Positions 47,432 through 59,200 of a stretch of DNA of 64,000 nucleotides are shown here, in pieces. The stretch is from the NCBI GenBank assembly GCA_015832175.1, contig WJXW01000005.1:2232001-2296000 (forward strand), in the 5' to 3' direction. The number at the start of each line of letters is the position of its first letter. Positions within the stretch are counted from its first letter, which is position 1. The notes under the pieces were generated by a model, which saw only the letters and a list, made by a program, of their open reading frames with translations, did no database searches and was not told where the DNA came from. Source of the stretch: Paraphaeosphaeria minitans (taxonomy: Eukaryota; Ascomycota; Dothideomycetes; Pleosporales; Didymosphaeriaceae). The translations under genes were made by a program, and so were the position numbers.

Positions 47432-47779
47432 ATGATCACCCGATTCCTCACAGACGTCCGCGTCAGGTTCAACCCATTCTCTCCGCGCGCAAAGCCAGCG
47501 CGGGTCTTCCTCTCACTGATCCCTCCGAACGCTCGCGCCGATGGCATGAAGGTGGAAACGAAGGTGCTGCCCCGAACAAGCACGGAGCCGGCAACACTGG
47601 ACGTCAAGTTCAGTACGTGCAGCCGGATAGCAATTGCTTTCGCTACCTCTAACAATACCACAGAAGACGGAAAGGAACTTAAGCTCGAGCTCGACAAGAT
47701 GCGGATACCAGAGGTCATGGAGGAGGTCGACCGACATTCGCGGCTGCTGGCCCGCAAGGAGGAATTGACGGGCAACTAA
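47432..47779 (+). CDS. MRPL44: Mitochondrial large-subunit ribosomal protein mL53 (MRPL44)
   Basis: Two exons: 47432-47612 and 47664-47779; 98 aa, matching yeast MRPL44 in size. The sequence MITRFLTDVRVRFNPFSPRAKPAR, then FLSLIPPNARADGMKVETKVLP, then (across the intron) DGKELKLELDKMRIPEVMEEVDRHSR is typical of mL53. The intron (47613-47663; GTACGT donor, CTAAC branch, CACAG acceptor) is 51 nt and has no stop, so it reads through as a longer frame, but splicing restores KFKDGKELKLEL. Divergent with SEC20. Confidence 0.9.
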   Translation: MITRFLTDVRVRFNPFSPRAKPARVFLSLIPPNARADGMKVETKVLPRTSTEPATLDVKFSTCSRIAIAFATSNNTTEDGKELKLELDKMRIPEVMEEVDRHSRLLARKEELTGN

Positions 47780-48001
47780 GGCGACGGCGCCGTACGATGG
47801 TTGGTGTACAGATACTGTAGTTTGATATGCACTTGCATTGCACGGAGTCATGGCATTGCAAGGACGAGTCATTGTTCATTCGTGAATGGATCTAAAGACC
47901 CTTGGAGGTTTTATGTAGGCATCAATCAACCTGTGCCACACGACTTTCGTCTAGACATAAACATGGACGTATGCCACAAGTTCCTACTGTGCTGGATATG
48001 T

Positions 48002-49037
48002 CTACGCAGAAGGCGCACCGCTGATGAAGAACCACTTGTCGATGCTGGGGTCGATCGGAGCGGGGCTCTGGTTCTCGCCCTTCGGGATGTTGATCGAGCT
48101 GGGGTCGGTGCGACTTTGCGAGTGCTGGACGGTGGTGTTGGTGCTGTCATCATGTAAGCGGCTGATTTTGATCAGTGCAGAACCATACTCACAGAGCAAC
48201 GTCACCCGGGGCAGTCTTGCCGGTGATGAGACGTTCCCAGGCCTCAGCGCACTCACGGACAATGTCCATGGCGTACTTCCTGTTCTTGCACTCGCCGGAA
48301 AAGGCAAACTGGTTCTCGGGCTTGCCATCGGGGATCTTGTAGATGCGGAACCATTCGTTCGTGGCCCTCAGGAGGCCAGGAAGGTGGCGCTCGACATCCT
48401 CGACGTCGTTGAGCTTGGGGGCAAGCGGGTCGTTGACGTTGATGACAATGATCTTCCAATCGGTCTCCTCCTCGTCGAGCAAAGCCATGACACCAAGGAC
48501 CTTGACCTGGATGACCTCTCCGGGCCTGTTGACAAGCTCACCAATCTCGCACACGTCCAGCGGGTCGTTGTCGCCCTTGGCCTTCGTCTCCGGGTGGATG
48601 GCATTGGGGTCCTCCCATGTCTGCATGTGCTGTCAGTGCGTGTGCCGATATCGGGGTTTGTGCAGTCGTACCTGGGGGAAGGCACCGTAGTTCCAGAGGT
48701 AGCCCTTGTGCGGGAAGCAGTTGCGGACGTAGCGGAGCTTGCCCTTCTTGATGTCCTGCTTGATGGGGTTGAGCGTCTCCTCCTTGGAGATCTGTGTAGC
48801 GTGTCAGTCAAAATGTCGTAGGCGGGGTAGCCTGGGTGAGGGGCGACCACGCACTTCCATCTTCGCATTGGTCCAGCGCGGCACCTCGACGACCATGTTC
48901 AGGACCGTCTGCTGCTCGTTGGCATACAGAGGAATGTCGTGGAAGGGCGAGACGGGCACGCCATCCTTCTCGATGAAGATGCGGTGCTCGAGGGTGTGGG
49001 CGGCACCAACCCTGCGGGCAGTGTACGTGGGAGCCAT
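48002..49037 (-). CDS. IPP1: Inorganic pyrophosphatase
   Basis: Four exons in coding order: 49037-48855, 48791-48672, 48620-48193, 48143-48002; 290 aa (yeast IPP1 is 287). Hydrolyses pyrophosphate to phosphate with Mg2+ in the cytosol. The metal-binding signature [11 protein letters not shown] is at 118-128 (D118, D120, D123). [20 protein letters not shown] substrate residues and the C-terminal IDKWFFISG ending are also typical. Introns are 63, 51 and 49 bp. The last acceptor was set at GATGACAG so that the C terminus reads [17 protein letters not shown], as in other fungal enzymes. Start [11 protein letters not shown] is the conserved one; upstream in-frame codons are leader. Confidence 0.95.
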
Positions 49038-49640
49038 TGTGTGCGTATTGCGGGTGGGATGGAGGTGTTCTGCCAGCTGCTGTGTTCGAGAGTGGGTTTT
49101 GTTGACGGTAGCGGGCGTGGTGGGGCTGGCAAGAGCGGAGGGGCGCTGGTGATTAGCCACACTGACGAAATAGAGCGCCGTGGCCGCACATGCAGGCCTG
49201 GGCGACGTAGACGGGGAAAATCTCAGGCGAGGGACAGTAGCACGTTTCTGGCCCGAAGAAAGCGTGAGCCGCGCAGGGAAAAGGAAACAGCTCATGCAGG
49301 CAATTGATAATAATACAACACTAGAAAGGGACTAGGCAGGCGCGCGGCTACCATTACAATGTGGAGAATGATGTGGAAGCCGAGGGCAAAGGTTGGAGTC
49401 GAAGCCGAAGCCGAAGCTCGCACGGTCACGTGCATCGTGGGTGCCGCGCACGGATCGCCGAGGTCAACGTACGATGGAGTTTGTCTTTGTAGTCTGGCGA
49501 TTCCTTATTTCTTGTCGCTGTGGCCAGTGGCCTCACCGTATCTTCCTGTCCGCAGCCTCAGCATGTCTTCTTGCCAGCGGCCTCAGCATGTCTTCTTGCT
49601 CGCGGAATAGGTACAATGTGGACAACCTCGAAGGTTCTAT
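49038..49640. other. Intergenic region with short repeats
   Basis: About 600 bp upstream of IPP1 and downstream of the next minus-strand gene. Contains a (GAAGCC)n-like run near 49394-49417 and three ~25-bp imperfect tandem copies at 49524-49598. No supported ORF. Confidence 0.5.
49524..49598. repeat. Three imperfect ~25-bp tandem copies
   Basis: Units start with CC(A/G)C(A/G)GCCTCA and contain GTCTTCTTG; copies two and three are nearly identical, copy one is diverged. Non-coding. Confidence 0.75.
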
Positions 49641-51710
49641 TCAATACAGTTTATGAGGGCGCCAAAAGCCAGGCTTTGCAACAGCATCCGTTCGACTGTG
49701 TATCCTTACTATGGTGCTGTTGTCCATCGAGTGTGGATATGCTTCGTCCACAGGTAGATCAAGCTCGACGTCATGATTTACCAACTTGGTATCATCATTT
49801 ACCAACCCAGTCTCATCATCCCAGCCCTGCTCGGCAAAATCGAATACTTGCTCGTCGAAGTACTCATCTTGCATGTGCTGTGGCCGTGGTGAATCATCTT
49901 CGTAAAAGATTCGGTCTGCACGTTCGTATAGTTCTTCGTCTTGCTGTTCAAATATGTTACGTCCGGCTACTGTCAGTACTGCAGGATAGTAGACCTCCTC
50001 CACCCCTGCAAACCGCACACTTGGTATTCTTCGGATACTCGAATGAGCCTGGTTAGTCTGTCTCATGTCACTCTGCGCTGGTACGCGTGGATATAGCTCT
50101 TCTCTGGGCTGCAGTGCTTCCGCTGCGCGCTTCTCGTGAAACGCTGTGTTGCAGTCTTGTAATATTCGCCCGAGACTGGAAGAAGTGTGCTGACCAGAAT
50201 CATCATGTGCAGTCGGCTCTGTTTCATGGTCTAAACTAACGCCGTGATGCATCGTAGGGTCTGAAGGTTGTACAGATTTGGCATGACCTCGCGACTCAGT
50301 AGTGTTCCGACGGTCGGTGTGTGTCGCTAAGACAGGTGGCATAGAGGATGGTGGAGCAACATGTTCCAGTGTTCGACGCCTCGCAGCCCGATCTACCAGA
50401 TTCATGCGGCGTGGTGACGAAGTGTGCTGAGGGAGGGAACGCGAACGATACAGGCACTGGTTTGTTGGCGGCAGGGACGAAACCTGGAAATGTCCACCTG
50501 TATCATCCACCAAATGTCTGTTCGTGATTGGAGGAATTGGGGGCGAGTGCAACACTTCCCCAGTGACAGTGTTGCCTGTTTTTCCACTATGCAGTGATTC
50601 CAGCTGACCACTGCTCTTAGCAGCCTCTAGAGAACCATGTGCTGGAGGCAAGCTTGGTACCCGGACAGACTCTGACCAGGAGAGACAATTTCCAAATCCC
50701 AAGTAAGACGTCTGGTCCGCCAGTTCGACCGTCGGTATGGCTTGTTCTACGATTGGTGACGGCTGCCGCGGGGAGCGGTTGACATCCCGCAGCTTTCGGC
50801 GCGATGGTTTCTTGATTTGGACATCCAGGTCTTGCTTCGCTAGCGCTGGTCGCACGGATGTGAAGTAGGCAGATATCTCGCCTTCTTTCACATGTGCTCG
50901 GTCTTTTCTTCGTTTCTTCCTAGGTGACTCTGGCGGTTGATCGACCTCTGCTTTGTCTCTGTGCTTCTGTAAAAACTTCATCTCTGAGAAAACCAAGTCG
51001 GGTACTATATCAGATCAGATATGAACTAGATTGCGGGGTCGCTGCAAAGGGTGGCTTACAGCCACGCCCTTTGACTGGCGACGACACCCTGCCCTTGCTA
51101 AACAATCCTAGTTTCTCTCGCGGTTTCAACTGGTCCATTGATTAACACACCACCAACAGCCCTCAGCCACAGGGATGGTTCTCACAGTCAGTCGACCCCG
51201 GGGGACGTTGTTGGCCTGGAAGCTCTGCACTATGCCACTGCCCGACTTGCTGGCCTTCTTGCGTCGAGATTTGCGCCTTTCCTTGTTTGATTCGCCCTTG
51301 TCGCGCTTCTGAGCATGCAGTCCCCGCTCCTTCGCATCTTTCGACAAGGCTTCGTAACGCTCGGGGCGTGTCTTACGACGGGGTTTGCGTCTGTAAGGCT
51401 CACTCGATACGCTGGATTCGGAGCGTGTTGTGGGTTGGGATGCATCAGTGTAGCCGGTTTCGTCGGCGTCTTCCTCGACAGAGGGCACTCGTCCCGGAGG
51501 AGGCCCCTTCTTGCGCTGCGGTGAAGCCTTGCGTTGGATTGTCACCTTGAGCATCGAGCTGTCCGAACTGCTCGGTTTCCGTCTACGCTTCTCGTTCGGA
51601 AGGCGCCCAGGTCCTTCTAAGCAGGAGACATGATGCACTTCTCCTTGTCCAGGCGGACTCGGAGGCTGCTGCGGAAGCACTGTCTCGTCCAGCCACTTGT
51701 GGATATCCAT
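49641..51710 (-). CDS. Large basic, low-complexity hypothetical protein
   Basis: Three exons in coding order: 51710-51186, 51129-51060, 51004-49641 (introns 56 and 55 bp); 652 aa. I placed the start at MDIHKWLDETVLPQ because it looks like a conserved N terminus; the frame stays open another 125 codons upstream (to 52085), so a longer protein is possible. No domain recognised. It is Ser/Arg/Lys/Pro-rich and probably mostly disordered, with several nuclear-localisation-like clusters (NEKRRRKPSS, RRKPRRKTRP, NKERRKSRRKKASK, PRKKRRKDR). A more conserved stretch SSPVKGRGLPDLVFSEMKFL spans the second splice junction. The acidic C-terminal third has SVRFAGVEEVYYPAVLTVAG. A nuclear or chromatin-related role is only a guess from composition. 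Confidence 0.75.
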
Positions 51711-52132
51711 GTCAAGGCTCTGACTGGTGCAGGATGAGTGGCTGACGGAGCGTGGCGAGCGGGCGTAGGGATGTTGAGGGCCTGATACAGCTCTACGAAT
51801 GTGTGCTGAGTGTTGCTCTAGTCGAGGTGGTACGGCATAGCGAGCGGGAGGTGCCCGGAAGCACTGTTGTTGAGATGCTCGTATGCAGATAAAGCTGGTG
51901 CTGTGCAACGCTCGAGTGCCAATGTTGCATTGGATATGCAGAGGCATGCGTACTAGGTTCTTCTCTGGCAGGGAGGTGTAGTTGGTGCGGCGCTCGAGAT
52001 GCGGCAAGGACAGGCCATGGCGGCAGGCAGTGACGACCGTGGATGGCAGGAGCATCTCGGCCATTTGGAGTTGGTAGATTGCCACGTCAAAATTACATCA
52101 CTCGACATGGCGAGAAGTCACGTTGTTGTCAG
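51711..52132. promoter_or_regulatory. Upstream region or 5' extension of the basic hypothetical gene
   Basis: Open in the same minus-strand frame up to an ATG at 52085. Composition is Arg/His/Ser-rich and not clearly coding, so it is probably leader or promoter sequence. RNA evidence would decide the start. Confidence 0.35.
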
Positions 52133-52352
52133 AGTGTTTTCGAAGTGAAGTCAAGTGATTTCGAAGTGATTTCGAATGATTTCAAGCGTCTTCAAGTGAA
52201 TCTAAGCGGTCTCAAATGATTCCAAGCGTCTTCAAGTGATTCCAAGCGTCTTCAAGTGATTCCAAGCGTCTTCAAGTGTTTTCCAAGCGTCTTCAAGTGT
52301 TTTCTAAGCGTCTTCAAGTGTTTTCCAAGCGTCTTCAAGTGTTTTCCAAGGT
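52133..52352. repeat. 20/21-bp minisatellite
   Basis: About nine to ten units. Three copies of tgattccaagcgtcttcaag are followed by about four copies of a 21-bp variant with TGTTTT instead of TGATT. More degenerate copies (GATTTCGAAGT, GATTTCAAGCG) lie at the left edge. Left copies are old and right copies nearly identical, so growth was directional. Each unit contains CTTCAAG/CTTGGAA-type inverted words. Confidence 0.92.
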
Positions 52353-53710
52353 TGCCCAGAGCCTCCAGGCGGTGAGTTGGTCGGGTCCGTGGTGGTTGGT
52401 GAGCGTGATTGGTGGTACCGCACTTTGCAGCTTCCTTCAGAGAGCAACGGCTCTCGTACCTACACGGAGGGCCGGCGAGCTGTTGACATACATGGTGCTG
52501 TGAGCCACAGTTCGACTGCTCGCATTGTGTGCCCGTCTACACTGCTAGGCGTGGTCGTTGCAAGGCCACATTGTCGTTGAGACGGTGGTCTACCGGCATC
52601 GTGCAAGCATGCGGACTTGTTCCTACCGCACGAGCCATCTGGTGACGGTTTGAGATGGGTACCTAGGCAGTATTTTATCAGGCACAGCCGCACCAGCAAG
52701 CCGTCTCTGGTGGCAGCCCACTCCTGACGCCGCCCACTCGACCTGTACGCAGCCCACTCGACCTGTACGCACCCAGCTGGTGCGGCATTCCTGCATTCCT
52801 TTGGCCTTGATAGTTTCGCTTGCGAGCGCCTCGGTTGGTGCATGGGCGCGGCTGCCCCAATGGTGGCGACGTCAAGGCCGTCTCCAAGACGTCAGACGAG
52901 CCTATCAAAGAATTTGGCCTCAGCTATCTTCCAGCAGGCCAGCGGCAAACACTGAGATGCGGCACGCCATTGGGCGGGGGCCGTGGGAACTAACACGGCG
53001 CCTGCATTGCCCCAGCATCACGGGATAGACGTGGTCCGTCGTCGACAAGCCCGGTGCATCACCCAGGCCCAGGTAGCTACCTACTCCTGCTGGCTGCGTC
53101 GGCCTCGCGCTGCAATCCGTCACCCTCCTCTCTCATAGAAGGCCACCGTCGCACGCTCTTGCTCAGGAGATGACCCCTCCGTGCTGACTAGGCCGCCCTG
53201 CTATTGGGTCGCGTATGCCAGAAGGCTGCTCGGTGCTTCTCACTCGCCCCGGCCCCAGTGACCAGTCGTCTGCCTGCCGCTTCCTGCCCGCACTTCCCTG
53301 CGACCCAGCGATTGCGTGAGAGATGGATACAGCTAGCGCTCTTTGCCCGAGGGGTATTTTCTCGCATACTCTGCTGCCCCGCAGCTCTCGACCTCTTCGC
53401 CTCTCGACCTTCACAGTTCTCGCCCTCCAGTCGCTCACGGCCTTTTATCTCACATCCTCGCTCCTAGGAACCTCCCACGGACAGCGCTCGATTGTGCGCT
53501 CCGCTCTCTCTCCAGTAGCCTGCAGGTCAAATGTTCGTTCCGTCACTGCTCCTTCCCTGTGCTCATCCCGCCACCATGGCCTCTGCCCACCTTCTCTCTG
53601 CCGTCGCCCATGTCCATCCACCGCTCCTGTCATGAGACGCTCTGTACCCTACCGTTGTTCTGTTGCGAGTTCGTGAATTGAGACCGTTCAGTGTTCGCTA
53701 CATCTACACC
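52353..53710. other. Intergenic region, promoter and leader of the RRM gene
   Basis: 1.36 kb without a supported gene. Pyrimidine-rich CTC/CCT sequence grows denser from about 53200 to 53700, as in strongly expressed fungal promoters; a 12-bp direct repeat (ACTCGACCTGTACGCA-like) lies at 52735-52770. Confidence 0.5.
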
Positions 53711-54561
53711 ATGTCGACAAAACTCTTCATTGGGTAAGTATCACCTCGCAAACACAGACGTCCGACACTAACCGAGCACAGTGGCCTTGCCTGGCACACC
53801 GACGACGGCACCCTCCGCCAGAAGTTCGAGGAGTTCGGCCAAGTCGAAGAAGCTGTGAGTGACTGATCCGGCCACGGCTCGCACTTTCCCCTCCGCTAAA
53901 AAAAATAAAACGAAAATCCAACTTCTTCACTTGCATGGAACTGACTCTGTCCAGGTCGTTGTCAAGGACCGTGATACCGGCCGCAGCCGCGGATTCGGCT
54001 TTGTGCGCTTCTCCCAGGAGTCCGAGGCCGACAACGCCATGCAGAACATGAACAACGTCGAGTAAGTACAATCCCGATGGAATGTCTGATGACACCATCC
54101 GCTGGTATCGTCGTTCTTTCCTCCGTACACCTGTTGACTTGGACAGATTCGATGGTCGCACCATCCGCGTTGACAAGGCCTCCGATCGCTCCGGCGGCGG
54201 CGGTGGCGGTGGCGGACGCGGCGGCTACGGAGGAGGCCGTGGTGGTGGTGGATACGGCGGCGGCGGTAGCTACGGCGGCGGTGGTGGTAAGTGACAGCAT
54301 TTCTAGCGTGACATGGTTCCTGTCTGACCCTAGCAGGCTACGGCGGCGAGCGTGGCGGTAGGCTTCAGAAACAATATGTCCATGTCTAGAACACAACTAA
54401 CGTTGATCACAGGCTACGGCGGCGGCGGTGCTTCCTGGGGACAGGGTGGCGGAGGTGGAGGCTACCAATCCCGTGGCGGCTACGGCGGTGGTCAAGGTGG
54501 CCAGGGAGGCTACGGCGGCGGTCAGGAGGGAGGCCAGAACGGCGGTGGCCAGCAGTGGTAG
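53711..54561 (+). CDS. Glycine-rich RNA-binding protein (single RRM, GRP/CIRBP type)
   Basis: Six exons: 53711-53733, 53782-53854, 53955-54061, 54147-54286, 54337-54357, 54413-54561; 170 aa. The RRM occupies about residues 3-80: RNP2 is KLFIGGLAW and RNP1 is RGFGFVRF. It is followed by an RGG/GYGG-rich tail of about 85 residues ending GGQQW. Such proteins bind single-stranded RNA and act in cold/stress response and RNA export. Exon 5 is a 21-nt microexon, and exons 5 and 6 both start with GC TAC GGC GG in the same phase, so skipping exon 5 keeps the frame. Its acceptor reads CTAGCAG, a NAGNAG site that could add one Ala. Introns are 48, 100, 85, 50 and 55 bp. Confidence 0.92.
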
Positions 54562-55605
54562 AGCTTGACGACTGCGATGTGCTCCCCCTCCCGGCCATGG
54601 CAACATCGAAACGGCTGGATATCCTTCCCTCGATGTTGTGCTGGATGGACGACTTTGACATTTACGTGCGATGAAAAAAAAATGGTGGTTGTCTTCTTCT
54701 AGACGTCTGGCTTGAACTCTATTATCCTTTAATGGTGGGCACTGGTGGTGACCCAATGAGCTTCTACGATTCTTTGCTTGTCTCGGGGCAGGATGGATTG
54801 AAGAATGCGATTTGGGTTGGTAGCTGATGAGACGATGATACCCCATCAGAGCGTGCTGTTATCGTGTACCCTGCTTTCCAAAGTCGATGTTAGTTACGGG
54901 TCCGCTCCTCCGAATGCCAACTGCTAGTTCCTCTCCGACTGGTCACTAATAACACTTTGGCGTTCCACTCTGAGCACCCCAAAACCTCCCGTCGTCTCCA
55001 GAGGGATAATTGCCAAGGCGCGGGATCAATCTGGCACAAAGTCCAGGTAGTCTAGGGCTCGGTTGCTTACCTGGACGTGCTGCTGCAGCCCCAATCTATC
55101 GCCGACGTAGGTAGGCGTAATCTGGCACTTTTTTCCACGGACTACGCAGACCTGTTTTTTTTTGCTAGACCAGGCATCTGACCTTTTCGCCATCATGCAG
55201 GTGATGGGCGCACATCGCACATGAGGCGCGCCCAAACCGGGAGGGAGGTCCAGATCGGTGGCGAGTCATCTCGCGAGACGCAATAAGAGACATATTCTTG
55301 ATTCATGAGTTGGGCATGCGTGTCAGTGTGTATGTGTGTGTGTGTGTATGTGTGTGTGTGTGTATGTGTGTGTGTGTGTGTGTATGTGTGTGTGTGTGTG
55401 TATATGTGTGTGTGTATGTGTGTGTGTCTCGTAGGATGGCGAGAGAGCCAATCGCAAGGGATTCGCGTTGCACCGCCACATGTGCTCACGGTCATTGCTG
55501 CCTTGACATGATCGTCGGCTGCGGAGCCTTGCGAAACCTCAAGACGTCGTCAATTGCTCTCCAGTCCCGCATCCTCTACACCCCTCTACCTTCATTTCAT
55601 CAACA
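54562..55605. other. Intergenic region
   Basis: About 1 kb with the 3' UTR of the RRM gene and a long (TG)n microsatellite. Frames through the microsatellite are artefacts. Confidence 0.5.
55319..55428. repeat. (TG)n / (TGTATG) microsatellite
   Basis: About 110 bp of TG repeats interrupted at intervals by TATG, an interrupted dinucleotide tract. Confidence 0.95.
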
Positions 55606-57950
55606 ATGAAGACATGGCACGATGCTGAAGTCCAGCGAAGGCAAGACCCTCGCGCGCGGAGACGAACGCCATGGCTACTCTTGACCGCTGCTGCAGCCAC
55701 AGCGCTGATCTTTTACCAATTTCCTCTTGTCAAAGTCACCATCCTGCGGAACTGCTCAAGACAAGGAGGTGACGTGGTCAGTCCACAGTGGGAAAACTTC
55801 AATTGGGATGCGGTAAGCGGGTCTGCGTTCCCTTCGGCTTTGATACCGGTATCGGCCTTTCTACGTCGAGAACTCGACGCAACGTGATGGTGTATTCGAC
55901 TAAACCAGCCGTCACCTTTAATTAACCTCACCCTTGCTCAATGGCGCTGTGGAACTTAGCACGTGGGATGCAACCTCACCGCACGTCTCACAATCATGTC
56001 TTGGTGTTGAGGAGCATCCCGCCTTCTGGCCCTGGCATCTAGCACAACCGCTAGACTAGGTACCACACCACGCTGTGACTGACTTTGTACCAGATAAATG
56101 CAACTGAAGACTTGCAATTCCATCCCTGCTTTGATGCGTTTCAATGCGCAAAGCTCAAGGTGCCTTTGGACTGGTTCAATGGCACGCACCCAAACGCATC
56201 AGCCAGTATCGCAATCGCAAAACTTCCAGCAGAAGTTCCTGTCGACGATCCACGCTATGCCGGCCCAATTCTCATCAACCCAGGCGGGCCTGGAGGCTCT
56301 GGCATTGCGCTTGCTCTCATGGAAGCACACCAGCTGCGCACCGTTGTAGCACCGTCGTCCGGTAGCAAGTCGACAGGCAAATATTACGATATTCTAGGCT
56401 TTGATCCCCGCGGAATTGGCTTCACACAGCCAGTCGCCTCGTGCATGCCCGACAACCCTTCTGCCTGGTCATGGAAGCTTCGTGAGACTACAGAAGGTAT
56501 TCTGGGGAGTTCAGACGCTGCTTTGGGACGTCACTGGGCTATGACCCACGCTTTTGGCGCCGCCTGCAAAGAGCATTCAGAGGCGAGCGGTGAACCGGAC
56601 ATCAAGCAGTATATCACGACTGCATCTGTTGCTCGCGACATGCTTGAGATCGCCGAAAGGCACGCCAAGTGGGTGGTTGACAAGTCGAACTTGCTCGCAA
56701 GGAAAGCTTCGAACAGTACCAGCGATCTGATAGTCTATAAGCATGGCGAAGTCAATCTGACTTACATTGGGTTCAGCTACGGCACTTACTTGGGCAGCAC
56801 ATTTGCCGCAATGTTCCCAGATCGTGTTGGACGATTGGTTCTGGATGGTGTTGTCAACGTTGTCGACTACAACAACGGTTTGGTTCAAGGAAGCCTCTAC
56901 GACACTGAGAAGGACATGAAATCGTTCTACACCTTCTGTGCTAGCGTGGGACCCGAAGGCTGCCCTCTTGCCTCTCCCACCGCCAGTGTTGAAGACATCG
57001 AGCAGCGCACCCAGCGCATCATCAAGTCTCTCTACCACAACCCCCTTGGCATCCACACTGCCCAGGGCCCTGAAATCTTCACGTACAGCGACTTGAAAGC
57101 CGTCATCTTCGCCGGCCTCTACTCGCCAACCCTCACATTTCCCGGCATCGCCTACATCTTTCTCGCCATCGAGCAGAGAACCGGCCCCGTCCTCGAAGCC
57201 ATCGGCAACGCCCTCCGCTACGCCCACATCTACACCTGCCCCGCCGTAAACGGCTCCAAAACCCTGCCCCTCAACTACGACACCGCACAAGACGCCATTC
57301 TCTGCGGCGACGGCATCCCCATCACGGATCTCGACATCCTAGGCATGGAGGCCTACTGGCAGCTCCTCGAGAGCATATCCCCCGCCGCAGCCGGCATCTG
57401 GGCCATGCTCCGCATGAAGTGTGCAGCTTGGCCCATCACGCCGCTGTACACCTTCGGTCGCGACGACAACTTCCACGGCAAGACAGCCCACCCTATTCTC
57501 TTCATATCAAACACCGCAGACCCCGTCACCCCTCTGCGCAGCGCAAGGGCGATGTCTAAGCGCTTCCCGGGGAGCGAGGTCCTCGTGCAGGACGCCCAGG
57601 GGCACTGCGCATTGTCTGTGCCGACCGCATGCACCGTCGCGGCGGTCAAGACGTACTTCCAGACTGGCGATTTGCCCGCGCCGGATACGCTTTGTGTGCC
57701 GCCGGCCAGTCCGTTCAGCATGAACTCGACGGATCCGAAGAGTCCGTTTTATGACCCGAGTTTGGGACAGGCGATGCTGGTGGCTGAGGCGGGAATGGAG
57801 GACGAGATGGATGCTGCGAGAAGCCTGCAGGGGTGGGCCGCGCGACACTTGAAGTTTGGGCGGGCGCATTTGGGGGGGAAGGTTGATGGGGTGATGGGGG
57901 TCGCGATGGCGTGGGGGGCAGGCGGTGTGGAGGCCAAGGATGAGTTGTGA
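55606..57950 (+). CDS. Membrane-anchored TAP-like alpha/beta hydrolase (tripeptidyl-aminopeptidase family) ending in KDEL
   Basis: Two exons: 55606-55812 and 56094-57950; 687 aa. The intron (281 bp) is much longer than others here but is in phase and links WDA to INATEDLQFHPC, giving the family-typical start. A basic N terminus and one hydrophobic segment (about 22-42, PWLLLTAAAATALIFYQF) suggest a type II signal anchor. The catalytic domain shows INPGGPGGSG (oxyanion region, 130-139), nucleophile elbow GFSYG (S297), D545 (SNTADPVTP) and H573 (QGHCAL), plus the TAP C-terminal domain with its paired cysteines. These enzymes cleave peptides or small esters; most are secreted. The last four codons read KDEL followed by TGA, suggesting ER retention, unusual for this family. 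Confidence 0.9.
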
Positions 57951-59200
57951 AGATGGGACGGTCGACTGTGGCGCTGTGTAGATTGTCTGGCTGTTGGCCT
58001 TTGGGCTGTTTCTAGCTTGGAGATAGCGAGCGTGTTCTGTCTCTCTTACTGGGCATCAGACTGCATCATCACCATCATCATCATCATCCTCATACCCTGC
58101 ATGTTATAACCATCCAGAGTGATGCTACTCGCCGCCATCACCAACATTCATCATCGCCACGTCGATCCTTCCACCACACAACCCTCGCCAGACAAATACG
58201 ACATGTGCCTTTGCGCATAGAGAACGTCTCTCTTATTTTGTTCTTTTAGCACAGTCCCATAGCGACATGGACTGCAGCCTGATTTTGCCAGTCGGTGGAG
58301 CCTAGCAACCAGTCTAGGTAGTCTCCGTGCGAAAACACGCATACTCGCAGTGATAGGTAGCGAGTTCAGTGATGGAGGAGAAGGAACGGCACATGTTCCC
58401 TCCACCCAATGCAACTTCAGCGCAATTCCGGCACCATTACCGTGTTCGAGTCTGCGTTTGACCTCTTGGCCCAGCGCCGGATTTTAACCGGAGTAGGTAG
58501 CTGAGTGAAACGAGCATAGTCGATGTCCGGGAAGGTCCACGGGACAGGAGGGGCGGCGGCGTGGTGTCTACGTGGTCTGAATGGGGTTTTGGGGGGAGCG
58601 CGGGATACGACATGGGAGATGTTCTTCTGTGCTTTGGACGGGGGCATCGTGGGCTGGGGTACATCATGTTGGTGTTTTGTCGTTGGGGTATACCTATGGC
58701 GTCTGAGGATAAGTGTGGTATGGCGCTTAGTACCTATCTACCTACCTACCTAGCCATCTCGTTTTTTGTTTGTGTTTGAAAATGAGTAGGCAGGTTGGTA
58801 GGTAGGTACGTATGTGGGCAAACTCTCGGATACATGGCAGCATTTCGATCGGGTTCTGACTTTTTTTTGACTTTTTTTTTATTGAAAGGAGGGGAGCACG
58901 GCATCTTCCCACGACGAAGAGCGGGTGGAACACGTACAGCTGTTTCCATCAGAGTTTTAGTGTTTCCGAGCTCTGGGGATATCTAGCTCGGCTAGGTAGG
59001 TAGGTAGGTAGGTATGTATTATATCTGTTCGTCCGAACGCGGGTGTGTGTCGCAAAAGACGCACGATCCAGTCACCCATGTACCGTCGGGTCCTGCGTTT
59101 CGATTCAAAAGTCCATCGATCAGGACGTGGGTTTCCCTCTGATCCTCCTCTTCCACGCAAGCACATGAGCGTGCAGGAGATGACTACGGCACCGTCCACG
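57951..59200. other. Intergenic region with TAGG/CCTA microsatellites
   Basis: No supported gene. Short TAGG/CCTA tracts occur at about 58734-58752 (CTAC repeats), 58793-58808 and 58993-59014 (GTAG repeats); the first two are in opposite orientation and could form a hairpin. A (CAT)n-like run lies near 58065-58090. Confidence 0.6.

Noticed and set aside
55193..55609. Frames of Val/Cys or Thr/His repeats
   Set aside because: Translation of the (TG)n microsatellite.
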